Below are positions 40,143-51,247 of a stretch of 64,000 bases of DNA, piece by piece; positions within the stretch are counted from its first letter, which is position 1, and each line of letters starts with the position of its first letter. The notes beneath the pieces were generated by a model that saw only the letters and a list, made by a program, of their open reading frames with translations, was not told the DNA's origin and did no database searches. This DNA comes from Selaginella moellendorffii. Taxonomy: Eukaryota > Streptophyta > Lycopodiopsida > Selaginellales > Selaginellaceae. A program made the position numbers and the translations under genes. Where the stretch lies: assembly GCF_000143415.4 (NCBI RefSeq), contig NW_003314334.1, forward strand, positions 389,614-453,613, given 5' to 3'.

Positions 40143-40192
40143 AGCCAAGCGCCCAAAAACCTTCGAATTTAAATTCAAAAAAGATTCGGTAA

Positions 40193-42193
40193 ATGATTCT
40201 CCCCTCGACCAAGGCCGAGTGCGCGGGGTTGATTCGATCGTGCAGTAGCATAGGACAGGCGCGCGACCTCCACTTGCAAATCCAAATCTCCCTCCGGAAT
40301 CTCCTCACCCAGGATGCCTTCCTCGCCAATCTCCTCGTCCAGATGTATGGGCGATTGGGCAGCGTGGACGAGGCGCGCGCCCTCTTCGATCGAATCCCCA
40401 GAAGGAACTCCTTCTCCTGGGTGCTCATGCTCACGGCTTACGTCCAAAACGGGTTTCTGGATCGCGCCAAAGCGCTGTTCGACCAGATCCCTCACGCCAA
40501 TCCCGTGGCGGCGAATGCGTTGCTGTCGGCGTACGCCCACGCCGGCGATCTCGCCGCAGCAAGAAATCTGTTTGATTCGTTGCGCGAGCCCGAGTGGCAG
40601 AGCCTCTCGCTTTGGAACACGATGCTTTCGGCATATGCCCTTACCGGCCATCTAGAAGAGCTCGAGCGTCTCTACAAAGAGATGCCGGTTTGGGATAGGG
40701 TCTCGTGGACGGCCATGCTGACCGCGTACGGAAGGTCTGGTGATGCTCGAAAAGCTAGTATTGTGTTTGAATTCATGGCCGAGAGGGACATGGTTTGCTG
40801 GAGCGCAATGATCACTGCATTTGCCCAAAACGGGCAGTTTCTTAGCGCAGAAAAACTCTTTCGCTCGATGCCGGAGACTGACCTAGTGTCCTGGAATGCG
40901 ATGCTGGCGATGTACGCACAAGCCGGAAAGATAGAAAATGCGAAGAAAACCTTTGATTCGATGCCCGAGAGAGATCTTTTTGCATGGTGCGCACTGATCA
41001 CAGGATATGCCCAAAACGGGCATCTGGAGGCCGCGTTTTTCTTGCTGGATTCGATGCCGGAGCGGAACCTGGTGCCCTGGAACGCAATTCTCTCCGTCTG
41101 CGTGCAAAGGGGTCTCTTGGACGAGACGAAAAACATCGTCGATTCGATGCCGGAGGTCGATCTGATCGCCAGCAACGGGCTGCTCATCGCCTACGCTCAA
41201 GAGGGCGATCTCCAAAACGCAAGAAAAACTTTCGATCGAATGCCCGAGCGCGATATCGTGTCATGGAACGCGATGCTCTCGGCCTACACCCATCTCGGCC
41301 TCGTCGACGAGGCCAAGAGCTTCGTGGAGCAAATGCCCGAGGTGAGCATGGTGACGTGGAATGCCACGTTGTATTCCCTCAGCCAAGCTGGCCATGTCAT
41401 GAGGGGAAAAGCTCTCTTTGAAGAAATGAAGCTCAAGGACTATTACTCCTGGAATGTGATGCTCTCGGTATATGCCCAGAACGGGCATCTGGAAGAAGCC
41501 TTGGACGTTTTCCACTGCATGCCCGAGAGAGGTACCGTCGCCTACAATACAATGATCGCAGCTCACGCTCAAAACAAGGATCTGGATCGAGCAAAAGTGC
41601 TATTTTTCCAAATGCCGGAGTGGGATACAATCACCTGGAACGCCATGATGACCGCGTTTGCGAACAAAGGTCTTCTCAACCACGCGCGGCGATTGCTACG
41701 CTTGATGCCGGAGCCCAATCCCATCTCCTGGAACGCTCTCATTGCAGCCTTTGGAAGCAATGGACGCCTGAGTAGCGCTGTGGAGATTTTCCAGGAGATG
41801 GTTCTCGAGGGATCCAAGGTGAGCGAGACGACTTTCGTTTGCTGGCTCCTCGGTTGCAACCACAACGGAAACGTTGCTTCTGGCTGGTCGTGCTTCCGAT
41901 CAATGTTCGAGCATTCTGTCCCGCCATCCAGACAAAGTTACTCGTGCATGATCGATATACTTAGCAGGGCTGGTTACCTGAGAGACGCCGAGGATCTCAT
42001 TCGCTCCATGCCTTACGCTCCAGACTTTGTCGACTGGCAGTGCTTGCTCGGAGCTTGCCGAGGGAGCAGCGAGAACCGCAGAGGTGGCGCTCGAGCTGCA
42101 AGGCAGGCAATCGAGTTAGAACCCAAAGACGCTTCCACTTACGTGCTGTGGGCGAACATCGAGGTCCCGAAGCAAAAGCTTGTTCATCTCTAG
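40193..42193 (+). CDS. PPR protein built from short ~31-residue repeats, no E/DYW
   Basis: An intronless frame of 666 residues starting MILPSTKAECAGLIRSCSSI. Like the gene at 34156 it is mostly short repeats of one plan, for example DLVSWNAMLAMYAQAGKIEN and DIVSWNAMLSAYTHLGLVDE, about 16 in total. The last repeats shift to KVSETTFVCWLLGCNHNGNV, YSCMIDILSRAGYLRDAEDL and MPYAPDFVDWQCLLGACRGS. A short E-like stub (ASTYVLWANIEV) precedes the stop. The N-terminal block ILVQMYGRCGS in the paralogue appears here as LLVQMYGRLGSVDEARALFD, so the two genes share ancestry. It converges on SUVR5: the stop is 48 bp from the SUVR5 stop. Confidence 0.9.
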   Translation: MILPSTKAECAGLIRSCSSIGQARDLHLQIQISLRNLLTQDAFLANLLVQMYGRLGSVDEARALFDRIPRRNSFSWVLMLTAYVQNGFLDRAKALFDQIPHANPVAANALLSAYAHAGDLAAARNLFDSLREPEWQSLSLWNTMLSAYALTGHLEELERLYKEMPVWDRVSWTAMLTAYGRSGDARKASIVFEFMAERDMVCWSAMITAFAQNGQFLSAEKLFRSMPETDLVSWNAMLAMYAQAGKIENAKKTFDSMPERDLFAWCALITGYAQNGHLEAAFFLLDSMPERNLVPWNAILSVCVQRGLLDETKNIVDSMPEVDLIASNGLLIAYAQEGDLQNARKTFDRMPERDIVSWNAMLSAYTHLGLVDEAKSFVEQMPEVSMVTWNATLYSLSQAGHVMRGKALFEEMKLKDYYSWNVMLSVYAQNGHLEEALDVFHCMPERGTVAYNTMIAAHAQNKDLDRAKVLFFQMPEWDTITWNAMMTAFANKGLLNHARRLLRLMPEPNPISWNALIAAFGSNGRLSSAVEIFQEMVLEGSKVSETTFVCWLLGCNHNGNVASGWSCFRSMFEHSVPPSRQSYSCMIDILSRAGYLRDAEDLIRSMPYAPDFVDWQCLLGACRGSSENRRGGARAARQAIELEPKDASTYVLWANIEVPKQKLVHL

Positions 42194-42241
42194 AATTTCA
42201 AAAAGGCTTTTCTCTTTTGGTCTCTGTGAATATTTACAACA

Positions 42242-45200
42242 CTAATACAACCTTCCTCGGCATCCAGACGATCCACAGTGGCACGGGCAACCCCTTCCTG
42301 GTAATAACTTGTACCTGTAGTCGTAAGATAGTTCTTCTCCGCAAAGAATCTGCGAGAAACAAAAACAAAACTTAGTGGAGGTCCGTTTGTCACCCATGGC
42401 TCGGTACTTACATCACGGCTAGCAAATAATCCAATGTGCGCGAGTTGATAGTCCATGCTCTCCACTAACACCTGATAGTTTACAAGGTTCGGGGAACAAC
42501 TGCGTAAAGCCAGCATTCAATCAGCAACGCATCCACGATATTGCCGTCACAGTACCTGTGGTTTATAAACCTCGCAACGTTTCCATGCTTTGTTGCATCT
42601 ATAACAAACGGTTTTATTCTTGGAACTCTGCTTGGTCCCCTTCGAGATCTCCCTCCGGTGTTTAAGTGCACATCAATGTCGTACAGATAGCTACAACCAA
42701 CTTGATCGTATCTGTCCAATCAAAGTGTAAGACGAAATCCGGAATCCAGATCTGCAAAACAATCACCTTTCTCCTCGCCGATTTGCTTCTTGATCGTTCA
42801 GTACTTCACCAAGGTACTCGCAAACAAACGTTCCACGGGAGATGTTTTGAGCGGCCCTCACAGCCCATCCCTTTGACAACACAGGCACTTAGTTAATCCA
42901 TCTTCACCGAGGAAAACAAATAATACCTTGTGCCTCGTCTTGAAAACCTCCAGTTTAACTTTTACACCTCTCTGAAGAACACGATTCGGACACTCCTCGG
43001 AGCACATACAACTCGTATTGCACTCATAAACGAGGTAACCCTCCTGCAAAACAAGAAACGAATGAGCTATCTTACTAGGTAGAATAATGACGCTTACTTG
43101 AAGAACGATGCGGCCTTCTCCATCGTAAGGAAACCTCCGAAGCATTTCTTCTCCCCATATGTCACATGCGTCTGCGTAATCACTATCAAACATTTCCACG
43201 TGATCACACGACCTTGATGAGCATCGACCCCGTCCGCAAGAACAGCCGATTTGCGAATCCTGGAAGTTACAAAGAGAAAAAACAGAAAACCGAGAAATTA
43301 GAACTTGAGAACCAATATAAACAAACCTTCGTATCAAGTCCCAAAGACGGATCAAGCAAACGATCTGTGACGTAGCTGAAAGTCTCCCACGGTTTTAGAG
43401 AGTCGACGTGGTACGACTTTCCCTCCCTACACTGCAAGCAGTTGCAGGGATCGGTCTCTTCGTCCTCCACACAAGGAACCGGTACACGCTCTTTCCCGAA
43501 GCTTATGTCTTCGCAAAGAACCACGCTCTTTTTCCTGGCCGACGCAGCAACGGCACCCTTCCGGAAAACATGCAGCCTCATTTCCGAGGTGCGCTCTGGA
43601 GCTCTAGCGGTACAGTTTTGAGGACAAGTGAAACCATCTCGAGCCCACTCAATCTCCTGCGGAGCAGCCAATTTCACAGCGTTTGCGTGCGTTCCCTTGG
43701 GGACTGAGTCGTACTGTTCTTCCAGAGTGCGGTAGAACCGTGCCTCGCAGCATGCAGACCGAGCAGCAGCTAGAATTTCATCATCTCCAGGAGGTCCAGG
43801 CAGCTTGGCAGCAGCCCCACGTTCAGCTTCCGATCTCTCGCTCTTCTGTTGCTGCACGCTGTGCAGTGCCTTCTTGATGCGAAGAATGGAGTTCATCCCA
43901 TGCTGGCTGAGTTTTCCACGCCTCCGGTTACTACGGTTGCCTTGAGTCACGCCCGTTCTCGATTTCGAGATTGTCCCAACGTGTGAGGACATGTGTACTG
44001 CTTGATGATGCCGGCCCAAGTCTGGTAGCGCACGGAATTTTTTCCCGCACAGCTTGCAGGTGTACTTGTGCTCCGAGCCGTCGTTGTCTACAGAGTAGCA
44101 GTTCCCATCGAGGTACTCGAGTGCTTCCATCTCGTCAGCCGAATAGTCCGAGCTAGGAATGTCCATGAAGTCTTCGTCGTCCAGAGAATCTTGCTGGTTG
44201 TCATCTGAAAGTACCGGGAATGGTTCTTCTGCAGTGACAAGATCGTCGTCCGGCATCTTCGTGTCTTCCGCAGGATCCTCAGCTGGTAGAGCGAGTGTTG
44301 GCATTGCACTGAGATGATCCGAATGTCCCGACACCACGTGATCCCACAGAGCCTCGAAGTGTGGAAACTGCTCGTCACAGTTGATACAGATGTGAACGGC
44401 GGGAACGTCCGTCAAGGCTTCGTGATCGGTCTTACAGTGTCTCTCCAGGCTCGACTTGTTCGTAAACTCCTTGTTGCATTCCTTGCAGGCATAGCCTTTC
44501 AAGAACCAGTGCGCCTCTGTCTCATGAGAAGCCTTCCAGTGGTTGCCGAGCTCCACCATCTCGGCAAACTCGTCGTCACAGATGCTGCACTTTATCTTTT
44601 CTTGCTGCTTTTGCTCGGCCTGGTCACCCGATAGCTGCTCTGGACATTTGCCTTCAACCTCCGCGGCCCCTTCTGGAGTCGGTTTCGATGCCTCCGCACG
44701 CTCTTGAAGCTTCAAGAACCTCCCGAGCTTGTCCTTCCGCTGGTTTACTAGCTTCATCAGTGCCGTGGCAGCATGGATATCCTTGGAGGCTTCAGCAAGC
44801 ACCCAATCCAGTAGCTTGTCAGCCGAGTCGGTAGTGTCACTGGTACTGGCTCCTTCCATTTTCGCACTTTCCATATACCTGCTGAGCCAGCTTTTTGCTT
44901 TAAGCACAGTTTGTGCTTCGTCCAGCTTCTTCACTTCAGACGGAGCCGCATCTTCTTGCTGCGAGTTGCTATCCGGCTGATGCTTCTCACAGTAGAAACT
45001 TCCCGGTCTTGATTTGTGAGAGCACTGATCGCCATTTACGCACCTCCCAAGGCAGCGCACCCGCGTCGCTGCCGGCCCGTTGTTTCTAATTATTCTTCCC
45101 ATCCGCTTGAGATGCCAACTATAGTTTCTCGCTCGCTCTATAGAAGCCGTCACCTTTCTTCTCCTGGGACTGCTTTCTTCTTTAACGTCTTCGCCAGTCG

Positions 45201-47613
45201 GAGGCTCTTGTTGTGTTTTCGCATCTGTTTCTGCTTCCTCCTTGAATTCGTGCTGCTGAGGTTCTGGTTCCACGTTTTCTTCGGTCGCCCTCTGGGAGCT
45301 TTCAGCGGTTACCAACTGCGGATTTAAATGAGGTGCGTCCGCAAAACTGTGCTTCTTGCAAAACAATGAATCTTCTTTGGCTCTGTGCGTGCAGCGCCTC
45401 CCATACTTCGTGATCCCTTCGCATATCTTATCACCCGGCATTTTCGGAATAATCGTTGTCGAAGACTTCGGTGTAGCTGCGACGGCTTTCGGCGGCGGCG
45501 GCGGCGGTGGTGGTGGTGTATACTCCAGTTTTTTCACGCCTTCTATGCCGTCCCCAAAAGCCAAACTCATATGCTTGCAGCAGTACAGAGAGCCTTGGCT
45601 TGGAAACCGGGTGCACTGCCTTTTCTTCTTCTCCATATACGCAGCACAAAGCTGGTAGTTCGAGCTGAGCCTCTTACTGATAGGCGCTGTAGACTGATTT
45701 ATCAGCGAGCTCGAGCGGCCAGACAGGTCGTCATCCTCGGATTTCGGTACCGATGCTGGTGTCGACGTAAGTACTTCAGCGGATGGTGCTTTGGGCCTCT
45801 GTTGGTTGTCGGCAGTGTAGCCGTTCACTTCGTCTTCCTTTTTCACTGGGGTTGAGACGGGAATAAGTTGCGTTGGGTATCTTCGCCGAACATCTAGCTT
45901 CGACCTCTTTAGAGCCAGCTCCACGTTCGCTGCGTCCGAACTCAACCTCCGGCGCTTAAGAGTCTCGGAATCCGCAAACAGCGACGAGTCTGGCGTCATC
46001 GAGATGCTCGGATAGACGCTTCTGTTTTCGATCACTGCTCGCTTCCAATCTTTCCATTCTGTTCCAACAGCGGACTGTTCTGGTGCATCCCAAAGAGCAT
46101 GGACAGTTTCCCATAGGACAGCGTTTACCAGCTCCTGCAAAACAAAAAAGAAAACCGAGATTTAAAGTTCCGAAAGTATTACACACGTTATTGACCTTGT
46201 TAAGATGTTCAACGGTTTGTGCACTCTTAGCAACTTCACAGTCATTCTTCCACCTGTTAAAGCTTTCTTGAAGCCATGTCTCGTTATAGCACGTTAGCTG
46301 GATCATCTGCAATTACCTTAAGACATAAGCAGCACACCTTTTTCAAAACGTTACGTTACGCACCCCGAAAAGCTTGACAAGCATTTTGCTAACGTCTGAA
46401 TACTCTTTAGATTCCACGGCCTGGTTCGCAAAAGTCTTCCACGCGTTTACATTCTGAGCGCTATCTACGACTGCCTGCAAAATTACCACTGTTGGGAAAC
46501 CAAACCAAAAAACTATTCAGGAAAAACCTTAATGGGCAGGCGGTCGCTGATGTCAAGCATGTTGGCGGCCAAGACACGGAGCATGTGGTGCTTTGGAAGG
46601 TCGAGATTTTCCACCGCATCTCTACCGCTTTGATGTGTTCCAAAGGCGAGCGGCTCGGGACTCTCCGTGATATGGCAAGCATACTCAAGGTCCACCCAAG
46701 AGTACGTTCGAGAATTCGGAAAGAACACCACCACATATGTCTTCTTGCTGTACGTAGGCATGGCTCTCACCGTCGCGGACGAGCAATCGCTTGGGTAGCA
46801 CTGTATACAAGCTCGCCATTTCCCTCGCCACTGTAAAAGGAGAAAGAGAAAAAAAGCTCAGAGACTCAACAATTTACTGCCAGGCGAAATTCCAACTCTA
46901 GAACAAGAACCAAAATCATCCATCTTTGAAAGCCCCAAAAAGCATGCACCAAGAACTCATGCAGGGCCAGGTCAACTAATGATCGCGAGATTTAAATCCA
47001 TTACCCTAGGCACTAGATCCAGGACCTTGCACGAATGCTAGCTTCTATAAGATGCCTCGAATGCATGAAAGGAACTCAAAGAATCAACATACCCACCAAG
47101 AAAAAGAACGAACTTTGAGAAGAAGGAACTAAAGAATCGAAATTTACGCACCTTGACCCAAAGAGCTATTCCACCTTCCTGCGTCATGGTCGGCTCTTGC
47201 ATCTCACTTATGCCTATAATGCTCGTGGTAGTCGCGGAAACACCCTTTTTCTTACTCCATCCCTTAGGTCTTGCCTTACGTCCACCGTCCCCACTTGTAC
47301 TCACGACCCCAGTTAAACTTTTTCCACAACCCGGGCTGCCCTGTTCATCCTCCTCCAAAATTTCTTTCCCGGCCAAGTCTTTGGCAAGTTCTTCCTGGGA
47401 GCTCAGCACGCAGCCTAGCAAATCCCCATCGCTCTCGCTCCTCTTCACCTCTCCCAGCAGGAATTCCTTGGCCAGAATCCCATCCCCGGCCAAATCCTCC
47501 TCCACATTCTTGGAAATCGTCGCGGATGCCGCAATCACTTGCTCGTCATCGAAGTTTGAATAGTTGCAAAGGCAGCTATCGACGGCGGTGGTGACTGTAG
47601 CGCCATCCCCCAT
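42242..47613 (-). CDS. SUVR5: SUVR5 histone-lysine N-methyltransferase
   Basis: SUVR5 methylates H3K9 at specific loci through its own zinc fingers, independently of DNA methylation. The N terminus (ATG 47613) has a [11 protein letters not shown] block and [21 protein letters not shown] long exon (about 46138-43262) then encodes three C/H-rich repeats of one type ([20 protein letters not shown]..., [16 protein letters not shown]..., [12 protein letters not shown]...), followed by C2H2 fingers including [25 protein letters not shown] and [20 protein letters not shown]. The pre-SET cysteines follow ([18 protein letters not shown]). The SET domain shows [22 protein letters not shown], and [12 protein letters not shown] (NHxCxPN, completed by splicing), then EELSYDYRY. 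Post-SET is [15 protein letters not shown]. All catalytic motifs are present. Confidence 0.93.
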
Positions 47614-47876
47614 GGATTATCACCCTGGCGAGCTCCTGCAAAGATCTATTCCACTAAACCCTGCCCCGCGGAGACGATGCCGGCCCGGAGATTGCAGCCT
47701 TATACCTGGAAGATAGTTGCGAGCTTTGATCGTCGCGCTGGAGTGAATGGAATCGTCGCGGGAGGGAGGAAATATCGATGCGCGCGAGATGACCTAGCGA
47801 GAGCTTGGCGTGCCGGGGTGGATCACTCTCGACGATGGAACGAACTCGTCCTTACATTATTAAAGCCCTAAAACAC

Positions 47877-47885
47877 AAACCCTAG
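47877..47885 (+). promoter_or_regulatory. Telo-box between SUVR5 and HYPK
   Basis: AAACCCTAG lies about 265 bp upstream of the SUVR5 ATG (47613), within 100 bp of the HYPK stop. Confidence 0.4.
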
Positions 47886-47980
47886 TAGCAGCTAGTCGCC
47901 AAGCCCTTAAAAAAGAAAAATGTACCAAAGGGCAACAGTGTCTTCGTTTAGGGTAGTATTTTTTTTTTATTTTAAGGCTA

Positions 47981-48479
47981 TCAAGTGAGGAATGATCGAA
48001 GTGCTGCTACTGCGTCTCCCTTGTGCTCTCGCAGCGTTCTCTCGGCGATCTTCCTATCAATCTGGAAGAATTTGCAAGAGTGAGCAGGAGATCTTTGGAA
48101 GAACTTCGCAAAGAATACCTCGAGCTCATTCGCGATAACGTCAATGTGCGCTGGATCTATCTTCACAGCTGCGAGTTCTTTCTCCCTACAATGCAAAAAA
48201 ACACTTAAAGGAGAAAGAATCAGGCAAGAGAAACACAGCACCTTAATCTCTGGATGTCTCTATCGGCATCAGACGTCGCCGCAATCGAAGCCATGGCCTA
48301 GAAAACAGTCGCAAATTAAGACTTTCGCTAGATTTCGAAGAAAAAATTCCACTCACCTGTTGAACACGCGTAGAATCGAGCTGCCGCTCCTCCACATGAT
48401 CGGTAATCTTGTCTAGCGCCTTGGATTGCTGTTGCCTGTCCTTGGAATCGGGCGCGCGAGCCGGCTCCTCGTCCGCCAT
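47981..48479 (-). CDS. HYPK: HYPK-like NatA-associated protein
   Basis: HYPK binds the NatA N-terminal acetyltransferase (NAA10/NAA15) on ribosomes and regulates it. Four small exons on the minus strand start at the ATG at 48479 (MADEEPARAPDSKDRQQQSK). Then come ALDKITDHVEERQLDSTRVQQ (the loop-helix region that enters the NatA site), AMASIAATSD, and the C-terminal UBA-like domain ELAAVKIDPAHIDVIANELE plus IDRKIAERTLREHKGDAVAA. The end is LRSFLT then TGA. The length of about 110 residues and the domain order match plant HYPK. It is separated by 67 bp from the stop of the upstream PPR gene. Confidence 0.9.
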
Positions 48480-48546
48480 TGCCCCAAGAGCCCTAAACCA
48501 AAAATCTCGTTGTTGCCCAAGAACCCTAATCTTAACTTTGACCATA

Positions 48547-50712
48547 TCAGTCAACGGCCCTGACCATCTTTGACTCGGAGAAAGTGTTGGCCATGAGCGC
48601 GTACGCTCCTGGATCTCTAGCGTCCAGCCGCAGCATCGCCTCAAATGCGAGCTTCCCAATCTCCAAGTTCCTCCACTTCCTCGCCGCGTTCATGATCGAC
48701 GTCCACACTGTCAAGTCCGGCTCGAAAGGCATGCTCTTTACCATCGCCACCGCCTCTTCCAGATGGTTTGCTCGAGCTAGAAGATCCACCACGCAAGTGT
48801 AGTGCTCCACGCTGGGAACCACCCTGTGATCCTCGGAGATCATCATCTGGAAGAACTCCATTCCTCTCTCCACCAATCCAGCGTGACTGCACGCCGTCAA
48901 GACGTGAAGGAAGACGATCCCATCGATCGCTACGCGCTCTCTTTTCAACCTCTCCACCACCTGGAACACCCCTTGAGTGTCACCCTGCTGGCTAAACCCC
49001 GCGACTAGAGCTCCCCAAGCCACCGAGTCTTTCCTCTGGATCGAATCAAACACTGCTTGAGCTTCCACCATGCTCCCACACTTCCCGTAGAAATCCACTA
49101 CTGCTGTTGCTAGAACCGTGTCCCTGGCCAGATCAATCCTGGGAGTGCTCGCTACTTCGCTGTGGATCTTCCTGCCGGTCGAGAGAGCTGCTAGATTCCC
49201 ACAAGCCTTGAGAGCCGCGACGTAAGTTAGAGCGTCCGGCTCAATCCCGCTACCTTTCATCTGTTCCAGGAGCTCCAGAGCGACTCTAGCTTCTCCTTGA
49301 GCGCTCTGTGCGTGTCCGAGGATCAGGGTGTTCCACGAGACCACGCTTCGTTGGATCATACCATCGAAGACCCGACGAGCTTCGACGAGTAGTCCACACT
49401 TGCAATACAGATCCAGCAGCGTGTTGGCTATGAATACGTCCTTCCTGTAAACGGACCTTAGCACCTGTGAGTGAAGAGCAAATCCTATCTCCAAACTCAC
49501 AACTTTGAGAAGCTCACCTCCAATCTGCGATGGTGTTTCTCGAGCAGCCAGAGAGCTGCAAGCTTTGAGAGCCGCGACGTAAGTTCGAGAGTCCGGTTCC
49601 ATCGGCTTTCCATCTCCGTGTTGCATCAGCTGGAAGAGCGTCAAGGCCAGGCGTTCTCGTCCATTCTGAGCCAGCGACAGTAGCATGATGTTCCACGAGA
49701 CTAAATCGCGAGTTTTCATCCTGTCAAACACCGCCAGTGCCTCCACAATCCTTCCACACTTCGAGTACATGTCGATCAAAGTGTTGGCCACGAACATATC
49801 CGCTGTATGACCCCTCTCTCGAGCCTGGGAGTGAATCTCCATTCCTTTTTCCAGGCTCTCCATCTTCACAAGCTCTCCATTTACGCGAGTACCTTCTTCT
49901 TTCTCCGCCAGGCCAATGCAAGCCTCAAGAGCAGCGACGAAAGTCCAAGAGTCTGGCGAGATCATACTCTCCTCTTCTTGCATCCTCGAAAACAATCTCA
50001 TGGCGAGCTCGCCCTCCCCGTTCTGAGCACACCCGATGATAATCGAGTTCCAAGTCACCACCGATCTCTTCTTCATCCGGTCGAAAACTTTCACTGCCTC
50101 GTCGACTTTGCCAACTTTGCAGTAGAGATTCACCAGCGAGCTCGCCACAAAGAGGTTGGATTCGTGTCCTCTCTTCGCTGCAAGAGCGTGTAGAGCCAGG
50201 GCCTTCTCTAGAGCACGCTCCTCCCGAAAAACCATCCCTCTGTCCATTTTCTTTGGAAGCTGCTTCCTCCGCCACTGTTCTTGCTCGGCCAAGCTCGTAC
50301 AAGCTCTCAGCGCCGCCACCATGCTACACGAATCCGGAAGAAATCCCTGTCCCTGCATTGCCTCGAAGAGCTCCAGCGCTAGCTCGCCCTCGCCACACTG
50401 GGCATACCCCAAAACAATGGTGTTCCAAGACACAAGGCTTCGCTGCTTCATCACGTCAAACACCGATCGCGCATCCGGCATGCTCCCAGCCTTGGCATAC
50501 ATATCGATCAGCGTGTTGGCCACGAAGAGATTCCCATCGCTCCCTGCCTCCACTGCGCGAGCGTGGATTCTCCTCCCGCTCTCCAGATCCCTGGAGCTGC
50601 TGCATGATTTCAACGCCGCAATGAGCTCCGTGATAGCGCCATTCTTCTTCCCTAGATTCTCCCGCTTCGCCCTGGCGATGGGATTCACCGAGGGATCGAG
50701 GATTTCCGCCAT
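48547..50712 (-). CDS. PLS-class PPR protein with long spacers
   Basis: An intronless frame of 721 residues (MAEILDPSVNPIARAKRENL). Repeats come in S-P-L-type triads, each set built as an ANTLIDMYAKAGSMPDA block, a VSWNTIVLGYAQCGEGELAL block and a DSCSMVAALRACTSLAE block, repeated five times along the protein. Poorly conserved linkers of 25-35 residues interrupt the triads (for example between SLAEQEQ and ALALHALAA), which is unusual because PPR arrays are normally continuous. The C terminus reads YTCVVDLLARANHLEEAVAM, MPFEPDLTVWTSIMNAARKW and an E-like DPGAYALMANTFSESK, then stops; there is no DYW domain. It probably binds organellar RNA. Its start faces the RZ-1-type gene. Confidence 0.9.
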   Translation of the reverse strand: MAEILDPSVNPIARAKRENLGKKNGAITELIAALKSCSSSRDLESGRRIHARAVEAGSDGNLFVANTLIDMYAKAGSMPDARSVFDVMKQRSLVSWNTIVLGYAQCGEGELALELFEAMQGQGFLPDSCSMVAALRACTSLAEQEQWRRKQLPKKMDRGMVFREERALEKALALHALAAKRGHESNLFVASSLVNLYCKVGKVDEAVKVFDRMKKRSVVTWNSIIIGCAQNGEGELAMRLFSRMQEEESMISPDSWTFVAALEACIGLAEKEEGTRVNGELVKMESLEKGMEIHSQARERGHTADMFVANTLIDMYSKCGRIVEALAVFDRMKTRDLVSWNIMLLSLAQNGRERLALTLFQLMQHGDGKPMEPDSRTYVAALKACSSLAARETPSQIGGELLKVVSLEIGFALHSQVLRSVYRKDVFIANTLLDLYCKCGLLVEARRVFDGMIQRSVVSWNTLILGHAQSAQGEARVALELLEQMKGSGIEPDALTYVAALKACGNLAALSTGRKIHSEVASTPRIDLARDTVLATAVVDFYGKCGSMVEAQAVFDSIQRKDSVAWGALVAGFSQQGDTQGVFQVVERLKRERVAIDGIVFLHVLTACSHAGLVERGMEFFQMMISEDHRVVPSVEHYTCVVDLLARANHLEEAVAMVKSMPFEPDLTVWTSIMNAARKWRNLEIGKLAFEAMLRLDARDPGAYALMANTFSESKMVRAVD

Positions 50713-50933
50713 GCTGCTTACCGCATTTTTAGCAGGAACCCTAAATGATTAGAGCATATTCTGATCTATAAAAGAGAATATCCTGTCAAGCCCTACAAGA
50801 TTTGAAAAGAGAATAACCGAAACGACTATACTCTCTAGTTATAAAAGAAAATTTGTCTTGCAAAGTAGCTTACTTCCAAGCTAAAAGAGGGAACATACAA
50901 GTAGAACCACACCTCCTTTCACACAAACACCAC

Positions 50934-51213
50934 TTAATACCCATCGTCGTAAGAGCCGCGGCTCCCACCGTTGGATCGACCCCCGCCAGCGGGGCGATCG
51001 TACGGCCCAGACCTGCTCCGGCCACCGCCATCACGGGGTCTATTATACCCCCCGTTACCACGGTCACTCCCACCACCGTAGCGTCCGCTTCCACCTCGGT
51101 CACCGCCTCGGCTTCCACCATACTTGTCACCGCCGCCGCCGCCACCGCCGCTGGTACAGTCTCTCGCCCAGTGGCCACTCTCGCCACACTTAAAGCAGCC
51201 ACCGTTGCCGCCA

Positions 51214-51247
<34 letters not shown>

